Origin: Polynucleobacter sp. | GTDB taxonomy: Bacteria; Pseudomonadota; Gammaproteobacteria; Burkholderiales; Burkholderiaceae | Direction of reading: 5' to 3' | Length of the DNA stretch: 64,000 bases | Assembly (NCBI RefSeq): GCF_030693775.1 | Contig: NZ_JAUXZY010000004.1 | Span: 1-64,000 of the forward strand | Shown here: positions 10,381-26,952 of the stretch, one piece after another | How positions within the stretch are numbered: position 1 is the first letter of the stretch | Layout: every line of letters starts with the position of its first letter | The notes under the pieces: generated by a model | The model's database searches: none | The model's input: only the letters and a program-made list of their open reading frames with translations | What the model was told of the DNA's origin: nothing | Position numbers and translations under genes: made by a program

Positions 10381-10398
10381 GGTTTCCTTGGTATCTGA

Positions 10399-11847
<1,449 letters not shown>

Positions 11848-11852
11848 TCAGC

Positions 11853-12722
11853 TTAAACCGCTGCCGCTCCACCAACAATCTCTGAAAGCTCTTTTGTAAT
11901 CGCGGCCTGACGGGTTTTGTTATATTCCAATTGCAACTCGCCAATGACATTCTTCGCATTGTCAGATGCTGCTTTCATGGAAACCATCCGCGCAGATTGC
12001 TCTGAGGCCATGTTTTCTGCCACTGCCTGATAAATCAAAGCCTCAACATAGCGCTTTAACAGGCCATCCAAAATTGACTCGGCGTCGGGCTCATATATGT
12101 AATCCCATGATGTGCCCTTACCCTCACCAGCTGTAATCGCATTGGGCGCTAGCGGCAAAATCTTTTCGAGTACAGGCTCTTGTTTCATTGCATTCACAAA
12201 GCGCGTATACGCCAGGTAAACCTCATCCACTTCGCCGCGCTCAAAGGCCTCAAGTTGTGCGGTAATCGCACCAATCAAGGTATCCATATGCGGCGTATCG
12301 CCCAATTGAATGGTCTGTGACAACAGCTTTGCTTTTGAGCGATTTAAAAATTGCAGGCCTTTTGATCCAATGGCTGTAAATTCAATGCTCAGTTTCTTTT
12401 CTTGCATTTCACGTACTTGGTTTGCAATCAAACGCAATACGTTGGTATTGAGACCGCCGCAAAGCCCTTTGTCCGTGCTAACCAAAATAGTGCCCACCTT
12501 TTTAACCTCGCGTACCACCATGTATGCAGGGCGGTACTCGGGATTCGCTTTAGCTAGGTTTGCAACAATTTCCCTAATTTTTTCAGAGTAGGGGCGCGCA
12601 TTACGCATACGCTCCTGGGCACGCCGCATCTTCGATGCGGCGACCATTTCCATTGCCTTTGTGATCTTGCGCGTGTTTTGAACGCTCTTGATCTTAGACC
12701 GTATCTCTTTTGTGCTTGCCAT
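11853..12722 (-). CDS. atpG: F-type ATP synthase gamma subunit
   Basis: [36 protein letters not shown]. Confidence 0.98.
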   Translation of the reverse strand: MASTKEIRSKIKSVQNTRKITKAMEMVAASKMRRAQERMRNARPYSEKIREIVANLAKANPEYRPAYMVVREVKKVGTILVSTDKGLCGGLNTNVLRLIANQVREMQEKKLSIEFTAIGSKGLQFLNRSKAKLLSQTIQLGDTPHMDTLIGAITAQLEAFERGEVDEVYLAYTRFVNAMKQEPVLEKILPLAPNAITAGEGKGTSWDYIYEPDAESILDGLLKRYVEALIYQAVAENMASEQSARMVSMKAASDNAKNVIGELQLEYNKTRQAAITKELSEIVGGAAAV

Positions 12723-12739
12723 GATGTATGCGCGTCCTC

Positions 12740-14281
12740 TTAGAAGGAGGCTGAGCGCTTGTAATCCTCAATTGCGGCACGTAAAGCAGCTTCATCATCT
12801 TTGCTCAAATCTTTGGTTTCTTCAATGCGACCTACTAAGTCGGCGTATTTTGATTTCAGATGATCTTGCAAGCCTTTTTCAAATGCCAATACATGCTTTA
12901 CTTCGAGATCGTCAAAGTAGCCGTTATTCATGGCATACAGTGAAGCAGCCATTTCCCAAACTTGCAAAGGCTTGTACTGGGCTTGTTTGCAAAGCTCGGT
13001 TACGCGCTTACCGCGCTCGAGCTGTTTGCGTGTTGCATCATCAAGATCCGATGCAAACTGCGCAAACGCAGCGAGTTCACGGTATTGCGCCAAGTCGGTA
13101 CGAATACCGCCAGATAGCTTTTTAATTACTTTAGTTTGTGCGGCACCACCCACGCGGGATACCGAAATACCGGCGTTAATCGCTGGACGTACGCCGGCGT
13201 TAAAGAGGTCGGTCTCCAAGAAGATCTGGCCGTCAGTAATCGAAATCACGTTGGTTGGAACGAAGGCAGAAACGTCGCCCGCCTGGGTTTCAATAATAGG
13301 CAGAGCGGTTAATGAACCAGTCTTTCCTTTAACAGCGCCGTTGGTAAATTTCTCAACATAATCTGCGTTCACACGAGCAGCGCGCTCTAACAAACGGGAG
13401 TGGAGATAGAACACGTCGCCAGGGTATGCTTCGCGACCTGGTGGACGACGTAGCAACAAGGAAATCTGACGATAGGCAACCGCTTGTTTGGTTAAATCGT
13501 CATACACAATCAAGGCATCTTCACCGCGATCGCGGAAGTATTCACCCATGGTGCAACCAGCATACGCGGAGAGGTATTGCATTGCGGCGGACTCCGACGC
13601 ACTAGCAGCAACTACTACGGTGTATTCCATTGCGCCGAGTTCGGTTAGCTTGCGCACGACGTTTGCAATAGTGGATGCTTTTTGACCAATCGCAACATAG
13701 ACGCAATAAACGCCTTTGCCTTTTTGGTTAATGATGGCATCGACAGCAACGGCAGTCTTACCAGTCTGACGGTCGCCAATGATGAGCTCGCGCTGACCAC
13801 GGCCAATCGGAACCATGGCATCAATCGCCTTTAAACCGGTTTGTACTGGCTGACTAACGGATTGACGGGCGATAACGCCGGGAGCTACTTTTTCAATAAA
13901 GTCGGTTAACTTTGCGTTGACTGGGCCTTTTCCATCGATCGGCTGACCCAGGGCGTTTACTACGCGGCCAAGGAGCTCTGGACCAACTGGAACTTCCAAG
14001 ATGCGTCCTGTGCACTTGACTGGATCGCCTTCTTTAATGTGGGTGTACTCACCGAGCACCACCGCACCAACGGAATCGCGCTCTAAGTTCAGCGCAAGGC
14101 CGATGGTATTGCCAGGGAACTCCAACATTTCCCCTTGCATCACACCAGACAAACCGTATACGCGGCAAATACCGTCGGTTACTGAAATAACGGTGCCTTG
14201 GTTGCGCAGTTGGGAATCAACTCCCATCTCGCTAATTCGGCTCTTGATCAGTTCGCTGATCTCGGAAGGGTTCAGTTGCAT
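12740..14281 (-). CDS. atpA: F-type ATP synthase alpha subunit
   Basis: [48 protein letters not shown]. Confidence 0.98.
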   Translation of the reverse strand: MQLNPSEISELIKSRISEMGVDSQLRNQGTVISVTDGICRVYGLSGVMQGEMLEFPGNTIGLALNLERDSVGAVVLGEYTHIKEGDPVKCTGRILEVPVGPELLGRVVNALGQPIDGKGPVNAKLTDFIEKVAPGVIARQSVSQPVQTGLKAIDAMVPIGRGQRELIIGDRQTGKTAVAVDAIINQKGKGVYCVYVAIGQKASTIANVVRKLTELGAMEYTVVVAASASESAAMQYLSAYAGCTMGEYFRDRGEDALIVYDDLTKQAVAYRQISLLLRRPPGREAYPGDVFYLHSRLLERAARVNADYVEKFTNGAVKGKTGSLTALPIIETQAGDVSAFVPTNVISITDGQIFLETDLFNAGVRPAINAGISVSRVGGAAQTKVIKKLSGGIRTDLAQYRELAAFAQFASDLDDATRKQLERGKRVTELCKQAQYKPLQVWEMAASLYAMNNGYFDDLEVKHVLAFEKGLQDHLKSKYADLVGRIEETKDLSKDDEAALRAAIEDYKRSASF

Positions 14282-14323
14282 CAATTACTCCTGGATATTA
14301 TTTCGTATGTTCTTAGTAAAAGG

Positions 14324-14860
14324 TTATGCGCTTAGGCTTGCTTGCATTGTGGCCAACTGGGCCTTAACTGTGCTGTCCAATACCTCATCGCCAACTTGAA
14401 CGCGGACGCCGCCAATTAAGCTGGGGTCAACTTCAATCGTTGGGCGCAATTCCTTACCGCCAAACCGCTTTTTCAAACTTGCCAACAAACTGCTCAGTGC
14501 ATCGCCTTCAAGTGGAAATGCACTGGTAATGAGCACTTCGGCAGCGCCTTCACTTTGATTTTTCAATAACTCAAATTGAGCTGCGATTTCAGGCATTGCG
14601 GCCAAGCGATGGTTTTGATTCACTAAACGCAAAAAAGCATTCACTTTGTTGTCTAGCTTCGTCTTCACCATGCCGCTCAGTAATTTGCTGAGATCGTCTG
14701 CGGAAATTTTGGGATTATTAGCCAACACTGCCACATCGGGCATGGCCGACAACTGCGCGAGTTCAGTTAACTGAACCAAAGAAGAGCCTAGTTCTGCAGG
14801 CTTAACGCTTGAGAAAAGGGCTTCCGCGTAAGGGCGTGCAATGGTTGCTAAATCAGCCAT
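14324..14860 (-). CDS. atpH: F-type ATP synthase delta subunit
   Basis: MADLATIARPYAEALF...IEVDPSLIGGVRVQVGDEVLDSTVKAQLA. Confidence 0.97.
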   Translation of the reverse strand: MADLATIARPYAEALFSSVKPAELGSSLVQLTELAQLSAMPDVAVLANNPKISADDLSKLLSGMVKTKLDNKVNAFLRLVNQNHRLAAMPEIAAQFELLKNQSEGAAEVLITSAFPLEGDALSSLLASLKKRFGGKELRPTIEVDPSLIGGVRVQVGDEVLDSTVKAQLATMQASLSA

Positions 14861-14861
14861 A

Positions 14862-15332
14862 TTAGAGCTCTGCCTTGAGTTGATCTAACAATGCTGCATG
14901 TGCCTTTGGATCGACTTCGCGACGCAAAATTTGCTCGGCGCCGCGTACGGCTAAAGTCGCCACTTCAATGCGTAAGGCATCGCGAGCACGCGACACTTGC
15001 TGCTCTGCGTCTTGTTTCGCTTGCGCAATAATGCGCGCTGCTTCGGCTTGGGCATTGCTACGAATCTCGTCCGCAGTTAATTGTGCGCGCTTTTCTGCTT
15101 CGGCGACACGCTGTCCGCCTTCTTGGCGAGCGCGTGTGAGCTCTTGTTCAGCGAGCTTGGATGCGGATGCAAGATCAGCCTTACCACGCTCGGCTGCGGC
15201 TAGGCCTTCTGCAACTTTGGTAGCGCGCTCGTCTAAAGCCTTTACTAATGGCGGCCACACAAAACGTGCGACAACCCACCATAAGATAAAAAAGACGATC
15301 ATTTGCGCGAATAGGGTCGCGTTCAGATTCAC
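14862..15332 (-). CDS. atpF: F-type ATP synthase subunit b
   Basis: [29 protein letters not shown] plus long coiled-coil; position in operon. Confidence 0.97.
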   Translation of the reverse strand: MNLNATLFAQMIVFFILWWVVARFVWPPLVKALDERATKVAEGLAAAERGKADLASASKLAEQELTRARQEGGQRVAEAEKRAQLTADEIRSNAQAEAARIIAQAKQDAEQQVSRARDALRIEVATLAVRGAEQILRREVDPKAHAALLDQLKAEL

Positions 15333-15394
15333 GGTATTCCTTTCAGTATTGTTAAGAGCATGCGGACAACACAGCGTTGCCCGCGTCAGAACAA

Positions 15395-16573
<1,179 letters not shown>

Positions 16574-16606
16574 TTATATAACCTTTACATTCAACATAAC
16601 CGCCAG

Positions 16607-17098
16607 TTATTTCCAAAACCAAGCCAGCCATACGCATTTCAACGTAGCTAGATAGGTCAGCAATAGTGGCACCCATTTCACTTCGGGGTAGGTGTACGCA
16701 ACCCCGATAAAGAGCAGAACGGTTAAGGTGATCTTTATAAACTCGCCCGAAACCAATGCTGCCAAAAACTTGCCTGGATTTAATTGGTGCAACCGTTTGG
16801 CCATCTCCAGTCGCAACACAAACAGCGCAGAAGGCAAGAAACCGATCAAACCACCCCAAAAGGCGGAGTAAGTATAAACGCTAATATGTCCGTCGTCCAA
16901 AAAAAATACACAAACTGCCATGCTCAAGATTGTTAAAGCCAGCTGGCTCGCTACCACCTTCCAAGGCGATACAAATGCATTGCTGACGATGCCGGCCTTT
17001 ACGAGGGCCTGCATTTCGCCTTTGCTGTAGAGCCTGTGGGGCTCCTCTGGCTCGAGCCAGGGATCTTCAGGCTCGTATTGATTGGACTGGCGGGTCAC
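16607..17098 (-). CDS. atpI: ATP synthase subunit I (AtpI-like)
   Basis: Four-TM small protein upstream of atpB (SAFWGGLIGFLPSALFVLRL...). Confidence 0.8.
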   Translation of the reverse strand: MTRQSNQYEPEDPWLEPEEPHRLYSKGEMQALVKAGIVSNAFVSPWKVVASQLALTILSMAVCVFFLDDGHISVYTYSAFWGGLIGFLPSALFVLRLEMAKRLHQLNPGKFLAALVSGEFIKITLTVLLFIGVAYTYPEVKWVPLLLTYLATLKCVWLAWFWK

Positions 17099-17156
17099 GC
17101 TGGCAGTCGCAGTTGAGCACTATCAGAGCTCTGAATTAGCTGCATGGGCACCCCGC

Positions 17157-18041
17157 TTACGCTTCGATGCCCAGCTTCTTAAAGAGCGCATCAAGCTCAT
17201 CTGCGCGGCTAAAGCGGATACGCAGCTCTCCGCCCTTGCCTTTCAACTTAAATTCGGCATTTAAGCCGATCAAATCAGCAATTTCGCGCGATAAGCGCTG
17301 TAGGTCAGGATCTGCGGCGGGCGAGTCAGCGCCTTTTTTGGACGGCTTTGCGCCCATTTGCCCACCAGCGCGTGCCAGCATGACTGAGAGCCGTTCGGCT
17401 TCCCGCACTGAAAGTCCTTGAGCCATGATTTTTTGTGCCAAAGCAACCTGGCTCGCGCCCGGCAGAGGGAGGAGGGCGCGGGCATGGCCCATGTCTATGT
17501 CGCCTGCCAACAGCATTGCCTGAACTGGCTTTGCTAATTGAATCAGGCGCAATAAGTTACTGACGGCGCTCCTTGACTTACCAACCGATTTTGCTGCCTG
17601 TTCGTGTGTAAACCCAAATTCTTCAATCAGGCGCGCCAGACCCTGCGACTCCTCTAGGGGGTTTAAGTCCTCACGCTGCATGTTTTCAATCAGGGCCATT
17701 GCCGCGGCGCCCTTGTCGTCTGCCAGGGATACCAGCACCGGAACCTCGGTCAGTCCAGCCAGGGTGGCGGCCCTAAAACGGCGCTCGCCCGCAATAATTT
17801 CGTATTTGCCTGCCGCAATGGCGCGCACCAAGAGAGGTTGCATGACGCCTTGCTCGCGGATACTTTCAGCTAGCTCCTGAAGTGGGCCTGCATCCATTTT
17901 TTGGCGTGGTTGGTATTTGCCAGCCTGCAACGCGCTTAAGGGGAGGCGGGATACCGCCGCCCCGTTCTCGGCCGGCTTTTGCTTTTCACCCAAGAGGGCC
18001 TCAAGGCCGCGGCCAAGGCCTTTTTTCTTCATTGTGCTCAT
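17157..18041 (-). CDS. parB: Chromosome partitioning protein ParB
   Basis: KKKGLGRGLEALLGE, KYQPRQKMD, EIIAGERRFRAATLAGL, ALIENMQREDLNPLEE. Confidence 0.97.
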   Translation of the reverse strand: MSTMKKKGLGRGLEALLGEKQKPAENGAAVSRLPLSALQAGKYQPRQKMDAGPLQELAESIREQGVMQPLLVRAIAAGKYEIIAGERRFRAATLAGLTEVPVLVSLADDKGAAAMALIENMQREDLNPLEESQGLARLIEEFGFTHEQAAKSVGKSRSAVSNLLRLIQLAKPVQAMLLAGDIDMGHARALLPLPGASQVALAQKIMAQGLSVREAERLSVMLARAGGQMGAKPSKKGADSPAADPDLQRLSREIADLIGLNAEFKLKGKGGELRIRFSRADELDALFKKLGIEA

Positions 18042-18054
18042 GGTATTTGATCAA

Positions 18055-18825
18055 TCACATTTGTTGAATTCGTTGAATCATTTCTGCACCAAAATCCAAG
18101 TAGGCCTTAGCGCCGCGCGATGATTTGTCAAAAGACACCCCCGGCAAACCATACGAGGGCGCCTCTGCCAAGCGAACGTTGCGCGGAATGATTGTTTTAA
18201 ATACTTTGTCGCCAAAGTGCTCTAGCAATTGCTCTGAAACCTGTTGCTGCAAAGTCATGCGCGGATCAAACATCACCCGCAACAAACCAATAATCATGAG
18301 ATCCGGATTGAGGTTTGCGTGCACCTGCTTGATCGTGTTTACCAAATCCGATAAGCCCTCTAGGGCAAAGTACTCGCACTGCATCGGCACAATCACGCCA
18401 TTGGCTGCGCATAGGCCATTGAGCGTCAGCAAGGAGAGTGCAGGCGGGCAATCAATCAAGATAAAGTCATACTCGGCGCCTACCAAAGCCAATGCAGCCT
18501 TGAGGCGTAGCTCGCGCTCATCCAGATCAACCAACTCAATTTCTGCGCCCGCTAAGTCCCGGTTTGCTGGCAAGACATCATAGCCAGCGCTTTCGCAGCG
18601 CTTTACACAGGCCGCTACCGTTGCCTGACCAATCAATACTTGATACACGCTCATATCAAGCTCTGCTTTTTCAACTCCGGAACCCATGGTTGCATTGCCC
18701 TGTGGATCCAAATCAATCAGCAGCACCCGCTGCTGATGGCCCGCTAGGCCGGCGGCTAAATTCACGGCGGTCGTGGTTTTTCCAACGCCGCCTTTTTGAT
18801 TTGCAATACAGAATATTTTGGCCAT
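18055..18825 (-). CDS. parA: Chromosome partitioning ATPase ParA
   Basis: MAKIFCIANQKGGVGKTTTAVNLAAGLA Walker A; DCPPALSLLTLN. Confidence 0.97.
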   Translation of the reverse strand: MAKIFCIANQKGGVGKTTTAVNLAAGLAGHQQRVLLIDLDPQGNATMGSGVEKAELDMSVYQVLIGQATVAACVKRCESAGYDVLPANRDLAGAEIELVDLDERELRLKAALALVGAEYDFILIDCPPALSLLTLNGLCAANGVIVPMQCEYFALEGLSDLVNTIKQVHANLNPDLMIIGLLRVMFDPRMTLQQQVSEQLLEHFGDKVFKTIIPRNVRLAEAPSYGLPGVSFDKSSRGAKAYLDFGAEMIQRIQQM

Positions 18826-18840
18826 GGTTTTTATGTGCTC

Positions 18841-19503
18841 TTAATGTGTAATTTTCGCATGGGGCGTAAAGACCAAAAGTCGCCGCTCTGCTGTGCTGTT
18901 AGGTATAACTACAAAGCGGTCTGCTAAAAGCTGCCAGCGCTCGGCCGATACGGCCAAGAGCTCCTCGTCTGCTCGCTTTGCCTTCATAGCAAAAACCAAG
19001 CCGCCCGGCTTCAAGAACGGTTCTGCCAAATCTAAAAAGCGGTCTAGGCTTGTAAATGCTCTGGATATAACCGCATCGTACTTGCCTGGCTCTTGGCTGG
19101 CGACATGCTCCACGCGATCACTGTAAATCGATGCATTACCAAGACCGAGCTTGCCTTTTACGTTTTGCAAAAAGGCTGTTTTTTTGCGAACCGCCTCAAT
19201 TAAGCTAATGCTCCAGTTGGGCTGCGCAATAGCAATCGGAATTGCCGGCAAGCCGCCGCCGGACCCAAGGTCTGCAATCTGTATTGGTGTGGAGGGTAAA
19301 AATTCACGCATTATTGGTAAAATTGCAATAGAATCAATAAGATGCAAATCGATACTAGCCTGCTCACCCTCAACCGAGGTTAGGTTGTGCACCCTGTTCC
19401 AGCGCTCTAACTCTTGCAAGAACGCATTTAAATCGGCTACCTGCTGCTGCGATAAGGTCAGACCAAGTTCAGCAACCCCAAGCGCGAGTGCTGACCCGCT
19501 CAC
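18841..19503 (-). CDS. rsmG: 16S rRNA (guanine-N7)-methyltransferase RsmG
   Basis: [28 protein letters not shown]; overlaps mnmG by 4 bp. Confidence 0.96.
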   Translation of the reverse strand: MSGSALALGVAELGLTLSQQQVADLNAFLQELERWNRVHNLTSVEGEQASIDLHLIDSIAILPIMREFLPSTPIQIADLGSGGGLPAIPIAIAQPNWSISLIEAVRKKTAFLQNVKGKLGLGNASIYSDRVEHVASQEPGKYDAVISRAFTSLDRFLDLAEPFLKPGGLVFAMKAKRADEELLAVSAERWQLLADRFVVIPNSTAERRLLVFTPHAKITH

Positions 19504-21413
19504 ACCGACTCCTGGGATTTGCCAATGCCCCGCTTTAAGTGCACCAACAACAATGAAATAGCGGCAGGCGTGACCCCCGATATGCGCGCAGCTTGACCCA
19601 AGGTTTCTGGTTTTTGCGCGGCCAGTTTCTGCTGAACCTCTTTTGATAGCCCCCGAACCAGGCCGTAATCTAAATAATCGGGCAGTGGATAGCCCTCATT
19701 AAACTCTTGGCGGGCGATTTCTAGCGCCTGGCGATCAATGTAGCCGGCATATTTAATTGAAATCTCAACCTGATCTTGAATTTGCTGATTTAAATTTGGG
19801 TCAGCATCGAGCGTAGGCGCAGCTCCATCAACCGCCTCGGAAAGCGATGCATACGTAATCGTGGGGCGCTTCAAAATGTCGGCCAAACTGGCCTCATGGG
19901 ATAGCTCTTGCCCCAAAAGCGTGGCCAAGGATTGGGCGGCGGCATGTTTTGGGCTTACCCAAGACTCCTTCAAGCGCGTTGTTTCACGTGAAACAGCCTC
20001 TCTTTTTTTGCAAAAGAAGGTCCAGCGCGCGTCATCCACCAAACCAAGGGTTCTTCCAATCTCGGTTAGGCGTAGGTCTGCGTTGTCTTCTCTGAGGCTA
20101 AGCCTATACTCGGCTCGGCTTGTAAACATGCGATAGGGCTCTTGAACGCCCCGAGTAATCAGGTCGTCTACTAAAACCCCAATATAGGATTCGCTGCGCT
20201 TAGGCAGCCAGGGCGGGCAGCCTTTAGCGGCAAGCCCTGCATTCATACCGGCAAGCAGCCCTTGGGCTGCAGCCTCTTCATAACCGGTTGTGCCATTAAT
20301 TTGGCCAGCAAAATAAAGTCCGTCGATGGCCTTGGTTTCTAAGCTGTGCCGTAATTGGCGTGGGTCAAAAAAATCGTACTCAATGGCGTAGCCGGGGCGC
20401 ACGATATTGGCGTTCTCAAGCCCCCGAATACTACGCACCAAATCCCACTGCACATCAAAGGGAAGGCTGGTTGAAATTCCGTTGGGGTAAAACTCGTTGG
20501 TTGTTAGGCCCTCGGGCTCTAAAAAAATTTGATGGCTATTTTTAGAGGCAAAGCGATGAATTTTGTCTTCAATGGAAGGGCAGTAGCGCGGCCCAACACC
20601 CTCAATAACGCCGGTATACATGGGTGAACGGTCTAGGCCGCCACGAATAATGTCGTGGGTCGCTTCATTGGTATGGGTAATCCAGCACGGCACCTGTCTT
20701 GGATGTTGCTCGGGTCGCCCCAGATAAGAAAAACAGGGGACCGGGTCAAGATCCCCCGGTTGCTCTAGCATCACCGAAAAATCAATGCTTCTGCCATCAA
20801 TTCTAGGGGGGGTGCCCGTTTTAAGTCGTCCCTGCGGCAAAGCAAGGTCCTTTAGTCGGGCTGACAGAGTGAGTGCCGCTGGATCACCAGCACGACCGCC
20901 CGAATGACTGTTAAGCCCTACATGTATCTTGCCATCTAAAAATGTGCCGGCCGTCAGCACAACCTGGCCAGCCGAAAACTCAAGGCCCGATTGGGTACGA
21001 ACCCCTACTACGGCATTGCCCACAACCAGGAGGTCGTCCACAGCAGCCTGAAATAAGCTCAAGTTGGCTTGATTTTCGAGCCTGTGGCGTATTGCCGCCT
21101 TATAGAGAATACGGTCGCCTTGGGCGCGCGTTGCCCGAACGGCAGGGCCTTTGCTGCTATTTAATATACGAAACTGAATGCCGGCCTCATCGGTTGCCGC
21201 AGCCATTGCGCCGCCTAGCGCATCGATTTCTTTAACTAAGTGGCCTTTGCCAATGCCGCCAATCGAGGGGTTGCAGCTCATTGCCCCCAAAGTCTCAATG
21301 CTGTGGGTGAGTAGCAGGGTGTCGCAGCCCATGCGTGCAGAAGCTAACGCCGCCTCAGTGCCAGCATGCCCGCCGCCAATCACAATTACATCGAATTTTT
21401 TAGAGTACCGCAT
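19500..21413 (-). CDS. mnmG: tRNA uridine-5-carboxymethylaminomethyl modification enzyme MnmG
   Basis: [45 protein letters not shown]. Confidence 0.98.
   Translation of the reverse strand: MRYSKKFDVIVIGGGHAGTEAALASARMGCDTLLLTHSIETLGAMSCNPSIGGIGKGHLVKEIDALGGAMAAATDEAGIQFRILNSSKGPAVRATRAQGDRILYKAAIRHRLENQANLSLFQAAVDDLLVVGNAVVGVRTQSGLEFSAGQVVLTAGTFLDGKIHVGLNSHSGGRAGDPAALTLSARLKDLALPQGRLKTGTPPRIDGRSIDFSVMLEQPGDLDPVPCFSYLGRPEQHPRQVPCWITHTNEATHDIIRGGLDRSPMYTGVIEGVGPRYCPSIEDKIHRFASKNSHQIFLEPEGLTTNEFYPNGISTSLPFDVQWDLVRSIRGLENANIVRPGYAIEYDFFDPRQLRHSLETKAIDGLYFAGQINGTTGYEEAAAQGLLAGMNAGLAAKGCPPWLPKRSESYIGVLVDDLITRGVQEPYRMFTSRAEYRLSLREDNADLRLTEIGRTLGLVDDARWTFFCKKREAVSRETTRLKESWVSPKHAAAQSLATLLGQELSHEASLADILKRPTITYASLSEAVDGAAPTLDADPNLNQQIQDQVEISIKYAGYIDRQALEIARQEFNEGYPLPDYLDYGLVRGLSKEVQQKLAAQKPETLGQAARISGVTPAAISLLLVHLKRGIGKSQESV
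19980..19995. promoter_or_regulatory. parS site (perfect TGTTTCACGTGAAACA), inside mnmG
   Basis: Exact 16-bp palindromic ParB-binding consensus. Confidence 0.93.
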
Positions 21414-21453
21414 GGTTTGCCTCAATAAGGGCAATGATCATATCATTTTGCCT

Positions 21454-21469
21454 TGTTTCACGTGAAACA
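21454..21469. promoter_or_regulatory. parS site (perfect TGTTTCACGTGAAACA), upstream of mnmG
   Basis: Exact 16-bp palindromic ParB-binding consensus. Confidence 0.95.
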
Positions 21470-21515
21470 AGAACATACTGGTCTGTAAGAATAAAATCCT
21501 AACACTATGATTTAA

Positions 21516-22313
21516 TTAGGAAAAATAGGCGTCCCAGGCGGTCTTTAAGATTAAGGCGGAAACAAGAACGAGGAAGGCTTTCCGCACAAAGCCACTTCCA
21601 TGCTTGATTGCAAGACGGCTGCCAAAGTGACTACCAGCGATGTTTGCAATCATCAGCGCAAAACCAAGGGCCCAACTAATTTTGCCCAAGCCACCCAACA
21701 TAATGATCGCCGCCAAGTTTGTTGCCACATTAACTAGCTTTGTGGCTGCAGACGCATGCAAAAAATCGAAGTGAAAAAAACGAACAAAACCAAACAGCAG
21801 AAAGCTTCCTGTGCCCGGCCCAAAAAATCCGTCGTAGAGGCCCAACACTAAGCCCAAAACAACCCCCTTCAGCTGTAACAAGCGGCTGTGAGCCTGTGGC
21901 TGATGGTTTTGACCAAGCGCTGGTTGAAGAATCGTATAGATCAGGAGAAAAAATAATAAAAAAGGAAGGGCCTTGCGCAGCGGCTCTGCGGGAAATGTAC
22001 TGACTAAATTGGCCCCAAGAAGCGCACCAACGAAACCAGCAATAATCGCGGGAACAATCAATGCCCAAGGCAAGCGAACGTAGCGCAGGTATTTGCGAGC
22101 CGCGTTGATCGTGCCGCCAATAGCAGACACCTTGCCAGTGCCCAAAAGGTTGGCTGGCGGAACTTCGGGGTAAGCAGCAAAAAGAGCGGGAACTTGAATT
22201 AGGCCTCCACCGCCCGCTACCGCATCAACTAGGCCAGCAAAAAAAGAGGCTGCCAACAATAGGGGCCACAAGTACAAAGAAAATTCAATGGCCGTTTCAA
22301 GCAAGGCAAGCAC
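21516..22313 (-). CDS. TSUP family sulfite/sulfonate exporter-like membrane protein (TauE/SafE)
   Basis: ASFFAGLVDAVAGGGGLIQVPAL and GLYDGFFGPGTGSFLLFGFVRFF repeats. Confidence 0.93.
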   Translation of the reverse strand: MLALLETAIEFSLYLWPLLLAASFFAGLVDAVAGGGGLIQVPALFAAYPEVPPANLLGTGKVSAIGGTINAARKYLRYVRLPWALIVPAIIAGFVGALLGANLVSTFPAEPLRKALPFLLFFLLIYTILQPALGQNHQPQAHSRLLQLKGVVLGLVLGLYDGFFGPGTGSFLLFGFVRFFHFDFLHASAATKLVNVATNLAAIIMLGGLGKISWALGFALMIANIAGSHFGSRLAIKHGSGFVRKAFLVLVSALILKTAWDAYFS

Positions 22314-22345
22314 CTGCCAACCTAATCAATCGCAGCCAAACAATA

Positions 22346-22555
22346 CTACCGAGCAAGAAATACTTTCAGTGCGCTAAGGGCAGCTTCATCAAGAACATCC
22401 AGGGGAATGCGAGCTGAGCCCTGAACAATCATCATCGCGTATGGTTTTGCCAAGGCAGAGGCTTCGGCACACAACTGCAAAGCATCACCCGATGCGGGAG
22501 ATTGATTACGCCAATAATTAATTGCCGCCTCTAATTCTTGAATGGATACAAACAT
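22346..22555 (-). CDS. Small conserved protein (probably DUF3717)
   Basis: 69 aa; ELEAAINYWRNQSPASGDALQLCAEASALAKPYAMMI. Confidence 0.65.
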   Translation of the reverse strand: MFVSIQELEAAINYWRNQSPASGDALQLCAEASALAKPYAMMIVQGSARIPLDVLDEAALSALKVFLAR

Positions 22556-22567
22556 AGTGCGGCCGTT

Positions 22568-23062
22568 TTACTTATCGCGCTTGGCAAGCATGGTGCCTCT
22601 GCAGCGCTTAGCGCCACAGCGACATTCATAATCTTTTTTCATTTGTTTGGTGCGGCGTCCCTCAACATCAAGCGAATAATCGTAAAACAACTCTTCGCCC
22701 GGCTCTAAGTCGCGCTTGGCAAAAATGAATACGCGCGGCATATCTTTGTATGAGCCCTCTTGTGCTTCGCAATTCGGTTTACATGAATGATTAATCCACC
22801 GCGCCGCATTACCACCGCGATTGGCATCGATCACGCGACCACTCTCCAAAGAAAAATAAAACGTGTGATTTGGCTCATCGGGGTTGTGTGGATGTCGGCG
22901 CTCAGCCTCTTTCCAACTAATGCGCTCGCCCTCGTACTCAATCAGAGCACTGCCTTTTTTAATGGCTACTTTTGCAAACACACCCTTGCCATGAATAGGA
23001 GAGGAGCGCACAACGATCGCGGCCCGATTCACCTTGGGTAAAGACAGCTTACTTTTTTTCAT
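22568..23062 (-). CDS. SET domain-containing protein (putative protein-lysine methyltransferase)
   Basis: GKGVFAKVAIKKGSALIEYEGERI, RWINHSCKPNCE, GEELFYDYSLD and post-SET-like Cys cluster YECRCGAKRCRGTML. Confidence 0.92.
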   Translation of the reverse strand: MKKSKLSLPKVNRAAIVVRSSPIHGKGVFAKVAIKKGSALIEYEGERISWKEAERRHPHNPDEPNHTFYFSLESGRVIDANRGGNAARWINHSCKPNCEAQEGSYKDMPRVFIFAKRDLEPGEELFYDYSLDVEGRRTKQMKKDYECRCGAKRCRGTMLAKRDK

Positions 23063-23065
23063 ACA

Positions 23066-25570
<2,505 letters not shown>

Positions 25571-25575
25571 CTAAT

Positions 25576-26691
25576 TTAAATGCGCATTGGCATTACAACG
25601 TACTTAAAGTCCTCGGAAGCGGGTAATGTAATTACGGCGCTGCTATTGGCATCGCCCAAACTAATCTGAATGCGCTCCACTTTGACGTTTGCGAGCACGT
25701 CAAGTAAATAACTTACGTTAAAGCCGATCTCTACTGAATCGCCAGCGTACTCTGTTTCAATGTCTTCTTGAGCCTCTTCTTGCTCAGCATTGGTCGACTG
25801 AATCGTAATGCGATTAGGTGATAAGGAAAAACGAACGCCTTTGAATTTGTCGGTTGTTAAAATGGCAGCTCTTTGCAGAGCTGCCTGGAGAGTTTCACGC
25901 GCAACAACTAGTGAGTTTTTATGACCTTTTGGAATCACCCGCTGGAAATCAGGGAACTTGCCCTCAACCAGTTTCGAGATGAGCTCAACATCACCAAAGT
26001 TAAATTTAATTTGATTGGCGGTCAAACTAACCTCCAACTCAGCATCGCTATCATCCAATAAATGCTGGCACTCTAAGATGGTTTTCCGAGGAATAATAAT
26101 TTCTTGATGACCACCACTACCCGCTACCGGTTGTGCCAATTCAACCCGGCTATAGGCCAAGCGATGACCGTCCGTAGCCACCGCAACAACTTCCTTGCCA
26201 TCAATGACCAACAACATACCATTCAGGTAATAGCGAATATCTTGCTGAGCCATTGCGAAATGTACCTGGCTAATGAGTTGCTTAAACGCCTTTTGTGGCA
26301 TTTTCCAACTTGCAGTAACCTCACCCACCGATTGCATCACCGGAAACTCTGTGGCAGATAAGGTCTGAAGGGTAAAGCGACTTTTGCCACTTTGGACCAC
26401 TAATTTCGAATCTTTTAAATTCAACGATACCGGGCCTTCAGGCAGCGCCCGCAAAATATCCAATAATTTTCTTGCTGCAACTGTCGTTGTCATGTCGGTA
26501 TCACCAACACCAAAACTGGCGCTAGTTGCTATCTGTATTTCAATATCAGTAGAAACAAAAGAAACGCGCTCACCTGTTTTTTTAAACAACAGGTTTGCCA
26601 AGATAGGAAGGGTGTGACGACGTTCAACAATGCCGCTTACGATTTGAAGTGGTTTTAATAAACTATCGCGCGATGTATTTATAAGTTGCAT
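25576..26691 (-). CDS. dnaN: DNA polymerase III beta subunit (sliding clamp)
   Basis: MQLINTSRDSLLKPLQIVSGIVERRHTLPILANLL...YVVMPMRI. Confidence 0.98.
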   Translation of the reverse strand: MQLINTSRDSLLKPLQIVSGIVERRHTLPILANLLFKKTGERVSFVSTDIEIQIATSASFGVGDTDMTTTVAARKLLDILRALPEGPVSLNLKDSKLVVQSGKSRFTLQTLSATEFPVMQSVGEVTASWKMPQKAFKQLISQVHFAMAQQDIRYYLNGMLLVIDGKEVVAVATDGHRLAYSRVELAQPVAGSGGHQEIIIPRKTILECQHLLDDSDAELEVSLTANQIKFNFGDVELISKLVEGKFPDFQRVIPKGHKNSLVVARETLQAALQRAAILTTDKFKGVRFSLSPNRITIQSTNAEQEEAQEDIETEYAGDSVEIGFNVSYLLDVLANVKVERIQISLGDANSSAVITLPASEDFKYVVMPMRI

Positions 26692-26952
26692 TGCTTTTAA
26701 ATCCTTGTATATATCTAACTAGTAATAGTAATAAGCCTTCAAAAAACAGTGGATAACCCATTAAAGACTTATACAACAACTACTTGTAACTAAAAAAACC
26801 TGTGCACAACTTCGGTATAAATGAAGGATAGATTCGGGATAACTTTTTCGACTAACTCTATTTTTGCATATCAGCGCTGTTTTCCCCAATTTATACACAT
26901 GAATTTTGCCCAGTTATACACAGACTCATCCACACGTTTATCCACAGCCCAT
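26692..26952. promoter_or_regulatory. oriC: Candidate oriC region / dnaN promoter region with DnaA-box cluster
   Basis: AT-rich dnaA-dnaN intergenic with TTATCCACA (26938-26946), TTATACACA (26891-26899 and 26914-26922) and near-boxes AGTGGATAA and TGTGCACAA. Confidence 0.6.
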
